Shown here piece after piece: positions 19,028 to 27,625 of a DNA stretch of 64,000 nucleotides; position 1 is the stretch's first letter; each line of letters begins with the position of its first letter. Location: NCBI GenBank assembly GCA_041913045.1, contig JAYSGB010000021.1, positions 1-64,000 of the forward strand, read 5' to 3'. The notes beneath the pieces are model-generated. The model was given only the letters and a program-made list of their open reading frames with translations, was not told the DNA's origin and ran no database searches. The position numbers were made by a program, and so were the translations under genes. Source of the DNA: CAMLOF01 sp041913045 (GTDB lineage: Bacteria > Pseudomonadota > Gammaproteobacteria > Burkholderiales > Burkholderiaceae_C).

Positions 19028-20450
19028 TGCAATGGCTGGAGATGTAGGCCTTCACCTTTTCCACGTCTGCAGGCATCACCTGCACGCGCTTGGGCAGCGC
19101 CTCAATGCCGTTGAACTTCGCCGGACGCTCGGGCTCGCGGCCCAGTGCCTCGACGATGGTCTCTGCAAACTTGATCGGCAGCGCCGTCTCCAACACCACC
19201 ATGGGCACGCCAGCGGTCTGGTGCTCGCGCGCCACCTTCACGCCGTCGGCGGTGTGGGTGTCGATCATCTGGCCAAAGCGTTCCCAGGTGTCGCGAATGG
19301 TTGCCAGGCGGTCGGCATGCGTGCTCTTGCCGCTGACGAAGCCGTAACGGCTGGCGGCCTGTGCGAAATGAGGGTTGCTGCTCAGGTCAAACCTGCCCTC
19401 GCGCCCCAGCGCGTCGCCGAACAGTGCCTTGGTCTGCGACGCGTCACGACCCAGCAGATCAAACACGAAGCGCTCGAAGTTGCTGGCCTTGGAAATGTCC
19501 ATCGACGGGCTGGACGTTTCATAAGTGTCGGCACTGCCGCGCACCCGGTATACACCGGTACGGAAGAACTCGTCCAGCACGTCGTTCTCATTGGTCGCCA
19601 CCACCAGTTGGTGAATGGGAAGCCCCATCATGCGCGCCACATGCCCAGCACACACGTTGCCAAAGTTGCCGCTCGGCACCGTAAAGCTGACCTTCTGGCT
19701 GTTGGACTCCGTAGCCTGGATGTACCCCGCAAAGTAATACACCACCTGTGCCAGCAGACGCGCCCAGTTGATGGAATTGACCGTGCCGATCTTGTACTTG
19801 CGCTTGAAAGCCAGGTCGTTGCTCACCGCCTTGACGATGTCCTGGCAGTCGTCGAACACGCCTTCAATGGCAATGTTGTGGATGTTGGCGTCCTGCAGAC
19901 TGAACATCTGCGCCTGCTGAAAGGGGCTCATGCGCCCGTGCGGGCTGGTCATGAACACGCGCACACCCTGTTTGCCACGCATGGCATGCTCTGCCGCACT
20001 GCCTGTGTCGCCGCTGGTGGCTCCCAGGATGTTCAACTGCTCGCCACGGCGGCCCAGTTCGTACTCAAACAGGTTGCCCAGCAGCTGCATCGCCATGTCC
20101 TTGAAGGCCAGCGTCGGGCCGTTGGACAGCGCCTCGATCCACAGCTCGTTTTCCAGGTGGCGCAGCGGCACGATCTCGCCCGTGCCGAAAACCTCTGCCG
20201 TGTAGGTCTTGGTACACAAGGCGCGCAGATCGGCGGCAGGAATGTCGTCAACGTAGAGCGACAGGATCTCAAACGCCAGCTCGGCATAGCCCTGCTCGTG
20301 ATAGACCTTGCGCCAGCGCGTCAGCGTGGCATCGTCCACCTGCGGGTAGTGCTCGGGCAGGTACAGCCCACCGTCCGGCGCCAGGCCTTCGAGCAGGATT
20401 TCACAGAAACGCTTGCGGTCCCCATGGCCGCGGGTGGACACGTACAACAT
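19020..20450 (-). CDS. thrC: Threonine synthase
   Basis: 476 residues, the long gamma-proteobacterial/yeast-like class. It converts O-phosphohomoserine to threonine with PLP. Visible motifs are the N-terminal YVSTRG, the PLP lysine in GPTLAFKDMAMQ near residue 118, the TSGDTGSAAEHAM phosphate-binding loop, and TVPSGNFGNVCAGH. Start and the preceding hom stop overlap by one base. It is directly downstream of hom, as expected for sequential enzymes. Confidence 0.97.
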   Translation of the reverse strand: MLYVSTRGHGDRKRFCEILLEGLAPDGGLYLPEHYPQVDDATLTRWRKVYHEQGYAELAFEILSLYVDDIPAADLRALCTKTYTAEVFGTGEIVPLRHLENELWIEALSNGPTLAFKDMAMQLLGNLFEYELGRRGEQLNILGATSGDTGSAAEHAMRGKQGVRVFMTSPHGRMSPFQQAQMFSLQDANIHNIAIEGVFDDCQDIVKAVSNDLAFKRKYKIGTVNSINWARLLAQVVYYFAGYIQATESNSQKVSFTVPSGNFGNVCAGHVARMMGLPIHQLVVATNENDVLDEFFRTGVYRVRGSADTYETSSPSMDISKASNFERFVFDLLGRDASQTKALFGDALGREGRFDLSSNPHFAQAASRYGFVSGKSTHADRLATIRDTWERFGQMIDTHTADGVKVAREHQTAGVPMVVLETALPIKFAETIVEALGREPERPAKFNGIEALPKRVQVMPADVEKVKAYISSHCND

Positions 20451-21772
20451 CAGGCCAATTCCTCTTTACGGATACGGGTGATGGGCGCCAGCACCGTGGG
20501 CAGTGCCTGCATCTGCGCCAGCGCATCGTTCATGGTGCCTTCGCGCGTTTCGTGTGTCAGGATGATCACATCGGTCTGGGTGCTACCTTCGCCGCCCACT
20601 TCGTCGGCTTCACGTTGCAGTACAGCGTCGATGCTGATGCCCGCCGCAGCCAGGATGCCCGTGACCTTGGTCAGCACGCCAGCCTGGTCGGCCACGCGCA
20701 GGCGCAGGTAGTAGCTGGTGACCACCTCGCTCATGGGCAGCACCGGCAGGTTGCTCATGGCGTTAGGCTGGAAGGCCAGGTGCGGCACGCGATTGAGCGG
20801 GTCGGCCGTGTGCAGGCGCGTCACGTCCACCAAGTCGGCAATCACGGCGCTGGCCGTGGGCTCACTGCCCGCGCCCTTGCCGTAGTAGAGCGTGGTGCCC
20901 ACGGCATCACCCTGCACCATCACGGCGTTCATGGCGCCTTCCACGTTGGCGATCAGCCGTTTGCCGGGCACCAGACAGGGGTGAACACGCAGCTCCACGC
21001 CCTGCGCGGCGCGCTTGGCAATGCCCAGCAGCTTGATGCGGTAGCCCAATTGCTCAGCGTAGCGGATGTCGGCGGCGCCCAGCTTGGTGATGCCTTCCAC
21101 ATAGGCCTTGTCGAACTGCACAGGAATGCCGTAGGCAATCGCGCTCATCAGCGTGGCCTTGTGCGCCGCGTCCACGCCCTCGATGTCGAAGGTCGGGTCG
21201 GCTTCGGCGTAGCCCAGGCGCTGTGCCTCCTTCAGGACCACGTCAAAGTCCAGGCCCTTGTCGCGCATTTCGCTCAGGATGAAGTTGGTGGTGCCGTTGA
21301 TGATGCCGGCCACCCACTCGATGCGGTTGGCCGTCAGGCCCTCGCGCAGCGCCTTGATGATGGGAATGCCACCGGCCACGGCTGCTTCAAACGCTACCAT
21401 CACGCCCTTGGCCTGCGCCGCAGCGAAGATCTCGGTGCCATGCACGGCCAGCAAAGCCTTGTTGGCGGTAACCACGTGCTTGCCCGCAGCAATCGCCTCC
21501 ATCACCAGTGCCTTGGCAATCCCATAACCGCCGATCAGCTCGACCACGATGTCAATCTCGGGGTTGGCAATCACCTGGCGAGCGTCGTTGACCACCTGCA
21601 CGCCCTCACCCACCACTGCGCGGGCGCGCTCCGTGTCAAGGTCGGCCACCATGGTGATCTGGATGCCACGGCCGGCACGGCGCTGGATTTCCTCCTGGTT
21701 GCGCTTGAGCACATTGAACGTGCCACTGCCCACGGTGCCAATGCCCAGAAGGCCCACTTGAATCGGTTTCAT
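20450..21772 (-). CDS. hom: Homoserine dehydrogenase
   Basis: 440 residues. It reduces aspartate semialdehyde to homoserine. N-terminal Rossmann motif GLLGIGTVGSGT, catalytic-domain segments NKALLAVHG, EAAVAGGIPIIKALREGL, INGTTNFILSEM and GYAEADPTFDIEG, and a C-terminal ACT domain from about residue 355 (YYLRLRVADQAGVLTKVTGIL), which usually gives threonine feedback inhibition. It is a stand-alone enzyme not fused to aspartokinase. The gene follows alaA by 42 bases. Confidence 0.97.
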   Translation of the reverse strand: MKPIQVGLLGIGTVGSGTFNVLKRNQEEIQRRAGRGIQITMVADLDTERARAVVGEGVQVVNDARQVIANPEIDIVVELIGGYGIAKALVMEAIAAGKHVVTANKALLAVHGTEIFAAAQAKGVMVAFEAAVAGGIPIIKALREGLTANRIEWVAGIINGTTNFILSEMRDKGLDFDVVLKEAQRLGYAEADPTFDIEGVDAAHKATLMSAIAYGIPVQFDKAYVEGITKLGAADIRYAEQLGYRIKLLGIAKRAAQGVELRVHPCLVPGKRLIANVEGAMNAVMVQGDAVGTTLYYGKGAGSEPTASAVIADLVDVTRLHTADPLNRVPHLAFQPNAMSNLPVLPMSEVVTSYYLRLRVADQAGVLTKVTGILAAAGISIDAVLQREADEVGGEGSTQTDVIILTHETREGTMNDALAQMQALPTVLAPITRIRKEELA

Positions 21773-21814
21773 ATCGGTTGGTTCTCGGTGAAAAAAGCAA
21801 ATATCGGTTGCGCC

Positions 21815-23047
21815 TCAAGTGCCGTGGCGCTTGCGGTAGTGGGCCAGGAAACGTGCGATGCGGCCCACAGCCTCGGCCAGATCGTCTTCATGCGGCAGAA
21901 AAACCAGCCTGAAGTGATCAGGCGTCGGGAAATTGAAACCCGTGCCCTGCACGATGAGCACCTTTTCCTCGGCCAGCAGCTCGTAGGCGAACTGCTGGTC
22001 GTCCTCAATGGGATAGATATTCGGGTCCAGGCGGGGGAACATGTACAGCGCCGCCTTGGGCTTGACGCAACTCACCCCCGGAATGTCGGTCAGCAGCTTG
22101 TGGGCCAGATCACGCTGACGGCACAGGCGGCCCCCAGGTGCCACCAGGTCGTTGATGCTCTGATAGCCACCCAGCGCCGTCTGGATGGCCAGTTGTCCCG
22201 GGGTATTCGCACACAAGCGCATCGAGGCCAGCATGTTCAGCCCCTCTATGTAGTCCTTGGCACGGCGCTTGTCGCCCGACACGATCATCCAGCCTGCACG
22301 GTAGCCACAGGAACGGTAGTTCTTGGACAAGCCGTTGAAAGTCACGAACAGCACGTCGTCAGCCAGTGAAGCAATCGACGTGTGCGTGTTGCCGTCGTAC
22401 AGCACCTTGTCGTAGATTTCGTCGGCAAACACGATGAGATCGTGCTTGCGAGCCAGATCCACGATCGCCCGCAACACGTCGTCCGGGTAAAGCGCCCCCG
22501 TGGGGTTGTTGGGGTTGATGACGACGATGCCCTTGGTGTTGGGCGTGATCTTCCGTTCGATGTCGGCCAGGTCGGGCGTCCAGCCCGCCTGTTCATCGCA
22601 CATGTAATGCACCGGCGTGCCGCCGGACAAAGAAACCGACGCAGTCCACAACGGGTAATCGGGGGCAGGCACCAGAATCTCGTCGCCCGCGTTGAGCAGC
22701 GCGTTCATCGACATGGTGATGAGTTCGCTGGCGCCATTGCCCAGGTACACGTCATCCACCGTCACACCGGCAATGCGCTTTTCCTGCGTGTAATGCACGA
22801 TGGCCTTGCGCGGCGCGAACAGACCCTTGCTGTCGGTGTAACCCGCCGCCTGCGGCAGGTTGCGGATCATGTCCTGCAGAATTTCATCTGGCGGCTCCAG
22901 CCCGAACACCGCCAGGTTGCCGATGTTGAGCTTGATGATCTTCTGCCCCTCTTCCTCCATGGCTCGCGCCTTGTCCAGCACGGGACCCCGGATGTCGTAG
23001 CAGACATTGGCCAGCTTGGCGGACTTCTTGATTTTCGGCGCTTGCAT
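21815..23047 (-). CDS. alaA: Alanine-forming PLP aminotransferase (AlaA-like, class I)
   Basis: 410 residues from the ATG at 23047 (MQAPKIKKSAKLANVCYDIRGPV); this beginning is typical of AlaA orthologues. Fold-type I aminotransferase with NPNNPTGALY near residue 180, the DEIYDKVLYDG segment, and the Schiff-base lysine in FNGLSKNYRSCGYRAGW near 245. It makes alanine from pyruvate and glutamate. The position just upstream of hom is common in betaproteobacteria. First gene of the amino-acid/molybdopterin operon. Confidence 0.92.
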   Translation of the reverse strand: MQAPKIKKSAKLANVCYDIRGPVLDKARAMEEEGQKIIKLNIGNLAVFGLEPPDEILQDMIRNLPQAAGYTDSKGLFAPRKAIVHYTQEKRIAGVTVDDVYLGNGASELITMSMNALLNAGDEILVPAPDYPLWTASVSLSGGTPVHYMCDEQAGWTPDLADIERKITPNTKGIVVINPNNPTGALYPDDVLRAIVDLARKHDLIVFADEIYDKVLYDGNTHTSIASLADDVLFVTFNGLSKNYRSCGYRAGWMIVSGDKRRAKDYIEGLNMLASMRLCANTPGQLAIQTALGGYQSINDLVAPGGRLCRQRDLAHKLLTDIPGVSCVKPKAALYMFPRLDPNIYPIEDDQQFAYELLAEEKVLIVQGTGFNFPTPDHFRLVFLPHEDDLAEAVGRIARFLAHYRKRHGT

Positions 23048-23145
23048 GATGAGCAATGAAGTGAAACTGGTTATTCTACCGAGCGCCCGCTGCGGTGCAG
23101 CGTGATCCGTACAATCGCCGGACAAGCCCGACGCCACACCACTTC

Positions 23146-23520
23146 ATGAAGCTGCAGCCAGACCGTTTTGACACCCTTGCCATCAATGCATATGGCCCGG
23201 GCTGGATCGCCGTCAACGGCCAGCGAATGGAGCACAGCCTGATCGTCAGTTCGCAAGGCCGACTGGAAAACTGGAACTGTGATGGCCTGGCCAGCCTTTC
23301 CGTCGAACACTTCGACCGTCTGGCCGACGACCTGCCCGAACTGGTGGTGTTTGGAAGCGGTTCGCGTCTGCGCTTTGTCTCGCCCACACTGCTTCGTGGC
23401 TTGATTGCCAAAGGCATAGGCGTTGAGACCATGGACACCATGGCAGCCTGCCGCACTTACAACATTCTTGCGGGTGAAGGTCGCAAGGTCGTTGCGGCCC
23501 TGATCATCGAGAACAACTGA
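23146..23520 (+). CDS. Mth938-like (DUF498) domain protein
   Basis: 124 residues from the ATG at 23146; the in-frame extension to 23095 is not conserved in character. The Mth938/NDUFAF3-like fold is suggested by IAVNGQRMEHSLIVSS, LPELVVFGSGSRLRF and the C-terminal AACRTYNILAGEGRKVVAALI. Members are small cytoplasmic proteins of uncertain function. It is divergent from alaA and 170 bases upstream of the peroxiredoxin. Confidence 0.85.
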   Translation: MKLQPDRFDTLAINAYGPGWIAVNGQRMEHSLIVSSQGRLENWNCDGLASLSVEHFDRLADDLPELVVFGSGSRLRFVSPTLLRGLIAKGIGVETMDTMAACRTYNILAGEGRKVVAALIIENN

Positions 23521-23690
23521 GCCCAGCGCCACCCTCTCGCAACCCAGTCAAGCACGCGACTGGCCATGCGTCGCGCTTCAGGGTAAAATGCGAGCTTATT
23601 TTCCGGCGCCAACCGCTTTTATTTCGAGCAGTTAGGTGACTCTTTTTCCGGAAGACCACGTATCTCACCAACTCGCAGGGGAACCGCTTC

Positions 23691-24167
23691 ATGGCCGTTG
23701 TCGTCAACAAACCCATTCCAGAATTTGAAGCCAGCGCGACCGGCGGTGTCAAGGTCACCAACCAGTCTCACCTGGGCCAAATTCTCATTCTTTATTTTTA
23801 CCCCAAAGACAACACCCCTGGCTGCACCACCGAAGCCATGCAATTCCGCGACAAGTACAAAGACTTCGTCAAGGCGGGCGCACAGGTGTTCGGCGTTTCC
23901 CGCGACAACATGAAGTCCCACGACGACTTCAAACTCAAGCTCGAACTCCCCTTCGAGCTGATCGCCGACACCGAGGAAAAAATGTGCCACATGTTCGGCG
24001 TGGTCAAGAACAAGATCATGTACGGCAAGAAGGTCAAGGGCATCGAGCGCAGCACCTTCCTGATCGGCGCTGATGGCATTCTGCTCCAGGAATGGCGCGG
24101 CCTGAAGGTTCCGGGTCACGTTGAGGAAGTTCTCAAGGCTGTCAAGGCACTGAAAAAAGCGGCTTGA
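23691..24167 (+). CDS. bcp: Peroxiredoxin, Bcp/PrxQ type
   Basis: 158 residues. The peroxidatic Cys45 is in KDNTPGCTTEAMQF. The residue five positions later, where E. coli Bcp has its resolving Cys50, is methionine; Cys99 (EEKMCHMFG) is retained. It would reduce hydroperoxides as a one-cysteine enzyme or with an alternative resolving partner. GTP-type start is not an issue: ATG with AGGGGA upstream. It sits upstream of phoH and is separated from it by an intrinsic terminator. Confidence 0.94.
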   Translation: MAVVVNKPIPEFEASATGGVKVTNQSHLGQILILYFYPKDNTPGCTTEAMQFRDKYKDFVKAGAQVFGVSRDNMKSHDDFKLKLELPFELIADTEEKMCHMFGVVKNKIMYGKKVKGIERSTFLIGADGILLQEWRGLKVPGHVEEVLKAVKALKKAA

Positions 24168-24177
24168 AGTCCACTGA

Positions 24178-24195
24178 TTTGGCGTACTCGCCAAA
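24178..24195. repeat. Inverted repeat TTTGGCG-N4-CGCCAAA
   Basis: A perfect 7-bp dyad, TTTGGCG (24178-24184) and CGCCAAA (24189-24195), just after the bcp stop and about 30 bases upstream of a CATAAT -10-like hexamer. It could be a small hairpin or a repressor operator for the phoH transcript. Confidence 0.4.
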
Positions 24196-24233
24196 CGGGC
24201 CGCACCGCCATTTGACTGGTGCATAATGGCCTC

Positions 24234-24290
24234 ATGAATTTGAACAAAACAGCACTGCCTGCCCAAGTTCTCTCACAAGCCGCCCGGTGA
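24234..24290 (+). other. Possible 18-codon leader frame upstream of phoH
   Basis: An ATG at 24234 opens 18 codons ending with TGA at 24288-24290, which falls inside the loop of the terminator hairpin. No Shine-Dalgarno is seen, but a CATAAT hexamer at 24222-24227 would place transcription start at or next to the ATG, so it could be a leaderless message. I cannot tell whether it is translated. Confidence 0.35.
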
Positions 24291-24311
24291 TCGAGGCGGC
24301 TTTTTTGTTTT
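24277..24311 (+). terminator. Intrinsic terminator or attenuator before phoH
   Basis: AAGCCGCC (24277-24284) pairs with GGCGGCTT (24295-24302) around a ten-base loop and is followed by a T-rich run to 24311. It lies between bcp and phoH, only 19 bases before the phoH ATG. It may terminate bcp or act as an attenuator for phoH. Confidence 0.8.
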
Positions 24312-24329
24312 CCGGCCACACACATCCAC

Positions 24330-26036
24330 ATGCCTCTGCCTCCAGCACCCCAGCGCAAAGCATCCCGCCTCACCCCCGAGGCCTTTGAAGTGAAAGCCCC
24401 CGCTCGCCCAACCAGTCAGGCGGCGGAGACACCCATTCAGCCTGAACAACCCCAAGCGTCTGCAGCACTGCCAGCCCCCCAGGAAGCGGCCGCGCGCGCG
24501 CCAGGTGTCAAGCGCAAGGCAATCAAAGCTGCCGCAACGCCAACCGCTGCCCCCAAGCAAGAGTCAGAACTCAAACAACAGGCTGCAGTGCCTGCTCAAG
24601 CCCCGGAAAAACCCAAGCGCCGAGCCAAAGTGGGGCGCCACGGTGCTGGCAAGCGCTTGTTCGTGCTGGACACCAACGTCCTCATGCACGACCCGATGAG
24701 CCTGTTCCGCTTCGAGGAACACGACATCTACCTGCCGATGATCGTGCTGGAGGAACTGGACAGCAACAAGAAAGGCATGAGCGAAGTTGCCCGCAACGCT
24801 CGCCAGGCCAGCCGCACCCTTGACAGTCTGGCCGCTCATGGCGGCGACGACATCACTCGCGGTCTGCCACTTGCCGCGCTGGGCAACCGCGACGTGAGCG
24901 GAATGCTTTTCTTCCAAACGGAACCGCTGAGCAACACCCTGCCCACCGGCCTGCCCCAAGGCAAGGCCGACAACCAGATCCTGGGCGTGGTCCAAGCGCT
25001 GCGTGAACGCTACACAGATCGTGAAGTGGCGCTGGTGTCCAAGGACATCAACATGCGCATCAAGGCCCGCGCGTTGGGCTTGGCCGCAGAGGACTACCAG
25101 AACGACAAGGCCCTGGATGACGACGAGCTGCTCTACACCGGCTCGCTCGCTTTGCCGCCCGACTTCTGGACCCGCCAGAGCAAGACGGTGGAAAGCTGGC
25201 AGCAAGGCGGCCACACCTTCTACCGTATCAGCGGCCCAATCGTCGACCAGATGACGATCAACCAGTTTGTGTACTTCGAGGCTGCTGGTGAACCTCCGCT
25301 TTACGCCCGCGTCACCGAGGTGCGCGGCAAGACCGCCACACTCAAGACACTGAAGGACTACAACCACCTGAAAAACGCCGTGTGGGGCGTGACCAGCCGC
25401 AACCGCGAGCAGAACTTTGCGCTCAACCTGCTGATGGACCCTGAGGTAGATTTCGTCACCCTGGCCGGCACGGCAGGCACCGGCAAGACGCTCATGGCCC
25501 TGGCCGCCGGCCTCACCCAGGTCCTCGACGAGCGCCGCTACACCGAGATAATCATGACGCGCGCGACCGTGAGCGTGGGTGAAGACATCGGCTTCCTGCC
25601 TGGCACCGAGGAAGAAAAAATGGGCCCCTGGATGGGCGCTCTGGACGACAACCTCGAGTTTCTGGCCAAGGGCGACGGCGGCAACGCTGGCGAATGGGGC
25701 CGAGCCGCCACCAACGAGCTCATTCGCAGCCGCATCAAGGTCAAGAGCATGAACTTCATGCGCGGGCGCACCTTCATGAACAAGTACGTCATCATCGACG
25801 AGGCGCAAAACCTCACGCCCAAACAGATGAAGACACTCATCACGCGGGCAGGCCCCGGCACCAAAATCATCTGCATGGGCAACCTGGCGCAGATCGACAC
25901 GCCCTACCTTACCGAGGGCTCCAGTGGCCTCACCTACGCCGTTGACCGCTTCAAAGGGTGGCCCCACGGCGGACACATCACCTTGGCTCGCGGCGAACGC
26001 TCGCGCCTTGCCGACTTTGCCAGCGACGTGCTTTGA
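24330..26036 (+). CDS. PIN domain-PhoH ATPase fusion protein (PhoH2 type)
   Basis: 568 residues. Residues 1-105 are low-complexity, rich in Ala, Pro and Lys, and probably disordered. Residues about 108-250 form a PIN nuclease domain (FVLDTNVLMHDP, EELDSNKKG, VSKDINMRIKA). Residues about 340-565 form a PhoH P-loop ATPase (Walker A GTAGTGKTLMA; Walker B YVIIDEAQNLTPKQMK). PhoH2 proteins are reported as sequence-specific RNA helicase/nucleases in other bacteria. The start at 24330 is the first ATG after the terminator; its N-terminal extension has the same high-GC codon bias as the rest. Confidence 0.93.
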   Translation: MPLPPAPQRKASRLTPEAFEVKAPARPTSQAAETPIQPEQPQASAALPAPQEAAARAPGVKRKAIKAAATPTAAPKQESELKQQAAVPAQAPEKPKRRAKVGRHGAGKRLFVLDTNVLMHDPMSLFRFEEHDIYLPMIVLEELDSNKKGMSEVARNARQASRTLDSLAAHGGDDITRGLPLAALGNRDVSGMLFFQTEPLSNTLPTGLPQGKADNQILGVVQALRERYTDREVALVSKDINMRIKARALGLAAEDYQNDKALDDDELLYTGSLALPPDFWTRQSKTVESWQQGGHTFYRISGPIVDQMTINQFVYFEAAGEPPLYARVTEVRGKTATLKTLKDYNHLKNAVWGVTSRNREQNFALNLLMDPEVDFVTLAGTAGTGKTLMALAAGLTQVLDERRYTEIIMTRATVSVGEDIGFLPGTEEEKMGPWMGALDDNLEFLAKGDGGNAGEWGRAATNELIRSRIKVKSMNFMRGRTFMNKYVIIDEAQNLTPKQMKTLITRAGPGTKIICMGNLAQIDTPYLTEGSSGLTYAVDRFKGWPHGGHITLARGERSRLADFASDVL

Positions 26037-26103
26037 TACAGGAGTTCGCAACTTTATTCAGTTGATCTGATTGGCACCCTTGTCACATCAGGGGTGGCCC
26101 TAA

Positions 26104-26119
26104 TGGCACGGGCTTTGCA
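26104..26119 (+). promoter_or_regulatory. Sigma54 (RpoN) promoter of the amino-acid ABC operon
   Basis: TGGCACG-GGCT-TTGCA matches the -24/-12 consensus TGGCAC-N5-TTGC exactly, with GG at 26105-26106 and GC at 26117-26118. Transcription would start about 26131, some 36 bases before the receptor ATG. The downstream genes are polar amino-acid uptake genes, a common target of nitrogen (NtrC-RpoN) control. I did not find a clear NtrC site upstream. Confidence 0.85.
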
Positions 26120-26166
26120 GTGCATACAATTCACCCACCTTCACTTCCCACGAGGATTTGCGAAAC

Positions 26167-26934
26167 ATGAACAAACTGCTTCTGGCATTTACCCTGACCC
26201 TGGGCGCCACCGCCGTTACTGCACAAGCTGCTGACCTCAAAGTCGCTATTGACCCGACCTACGAACCCTTCACCTACAAAACTGCCGATGGCAAGCCCAC
26301 CGGCTTTGATGTGGACATCGCAGAAGCTCTGTGCGCGCAGATCAAGCGCAAGTGCGTTTTCGTCGAACAGGTGTGGGACAGCATGATCCCCGGCCTGCAA
26401 GCTCGCAAGTACGACGTCATCATCAGCTCCATGTCCATTACCGAAGAGCGCAAGCGCGTGGTGGACTTCACCGACAAGTACTACAGCACCCCCAGCAGCG
26501 TTGTTGTTAAGGCTGGTACGGCCTACAGCGGTCCCGCTTCCCTGAAGGGCAAAAAGATAGGCGTGCTCAAAGGCAGCACCCAGGAAAAATACGCCATGGG
26601 TGAGCTCAAGCCCGCAGGCGTCGAAGTCATTCCTTATGAAGCGCAAGACCAGGTCTACCTGGACATCAAGGCTGGTCGCCTCGACGGCACCGTGGCTGAC
26701 AAGGTAGAGGTCAACGGCGGCTTCCTGCGCAAGGACGAAGGCAAAGGCTACGCATTTGTTGGTCCTGAACTGCGCGAGCAGAAGTACTTCGGTGATGGCA
26801 TTGGCGTGGCACTGCGCAAGGGCCAAACGGATCTGAAAAACCAGCTGAATGGAGCCATCAAAGCCATTCGCACCAACGGTACTTACGACAAGATCGCCAA
26901 GAAGTACTTCGACTTCGACGTCTACGGTAAGTGA
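26167..26934 (+). CDS. Polar amino-acid ABC transporter periplasmic receptor (HisJ/ArgT-like)
   Basis: 255 residues from the ATG at 26167, preceded by GAGGA; an in-frame start nine bases upstream is possible. Signal peptide with cleavage after AQA (about residue 20). The family 3 solute-binding signature GFDVDIAEALCAQIK near residue 53 and DSMIPGLQARKYDVIISSMSIT are present. Likely ligands are lysine, arginine, ornithine or histidine (from family resemblance). First gene of a four-gene operon under a sigma54 promoter. Confidence 0.92.
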   Translation: MNKLLLAFTLTLGATAVTAQAADLKVAIDPTYEPFTYKTADGKPTGFDVDIAEALCAQIKRKCVFVEQVWDSMIPGLQARKYDVIISSMSITEERKRVVDFTDKYYSTPSSVVVKAGTAYSGPASLKGKKIGVLKGSTQEKYAMGELKPAGVEVIPYEAQDQVYLDIKAGRLDGTVADKVEVNGGFLRKDEGKGYAFVGPELREQKYFGDGIGVALRKGQTDLKNQLNGAIKAIRTNGTYDKIAKKYFDFDVYGK

Positions 26935-26938
26935 TTGA

Positions 26939-27625
26939 TTGGACGGCTACTACCTCTCCATTCTTGAGGGCGCTGTACTGACAGTCGGGGTGTCACTCAC
27001 CTCGCTGGCAGTCGCGGTCGCGCTGGGGCTTCTGGGCGCCAGCGCGAAGCTTTCTGGCAATCCGTTATTGGCGGGTGCCGCAACAGCGTACACAACCCTC
27101 ATCCGCGGCATTCCCGAACTGGTTCTGATGCTGCTGGTGTTCTACGGGGGCACCATCGGCCTCATTGACCTGCTTGAGAGCCTGGGGCTGGACCCGAACG
27201 TCGACATCAACCCGTTCACCGCGGGTGTGCTGACGATCGGCTTCATTTACGGTGCCTACATGACCGAGACGTTCCGGGGTGCCATCCTGGCCATTCCCAA
27301 AGGGCAGATGGAAGCTGCCTGGGCATTTGGCATGGGGCGCACGCAGACCTTCTGGCGCATCACGCTGCCCCAGATGATCCGTTACGCGTTGCCGGGCTTC
27401 ACCAACAATTGGCTGGTGCTCATCAAGTCCACCGCCCTCATCAGCTTGATCGGCCTGCATGAGATGACCTACCGCGCCAAGCAGGCGAGCGCCGCCACGC
27501 GGGAGCCATTCATCTTCCTGTTGTTCGCCGCCGCGCTTTTCCTCGCTTTCACCAGCGTGTCTCTGTGGGTGTTGCGCAAGGTCAACCAGCGCTACAGCCT
27601 GGGCACTAAGAAGGTGCAGCTGTGA
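26939..27625 (+). CDS. Polar amino-acid ABC transporter permease (HisQ type)
   Basis: 228 residues. The start is a TTG at 26939: an in-frame TGA at 26936 excludes anything earlier, and the next candidate would remove the first membrane segment. MDGYYLSILEGAVLTVGVSL opens the first membrane span, and the EAA loop is RGAILAIPKGQMEAAWAFGM near residue 115. It is 4 bases after the receptor stop, and its own stop overlaps the GTG start of the next gene. Confidence 0.92.
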   Translation: MDGYYLSILEGAVLTVGVSLTSLAVAVALGLLGASAKLSGNPLLAGAATAYTTLIRGIPELVLMLLVFYGGTIGLIDLLESLGLDPNVDINPFTAGVLTIGFIYGAYMTETFRGAILAIPKGQMEAAWAFGMGRTQTFWRITLPQMIRYALPGFTNNWLVLIKSTALISLIGLHEMTYRAKQASAATREPFIFLLFAAALFLAFTSVSLWVLRKVNQRYSLGTKKVQL

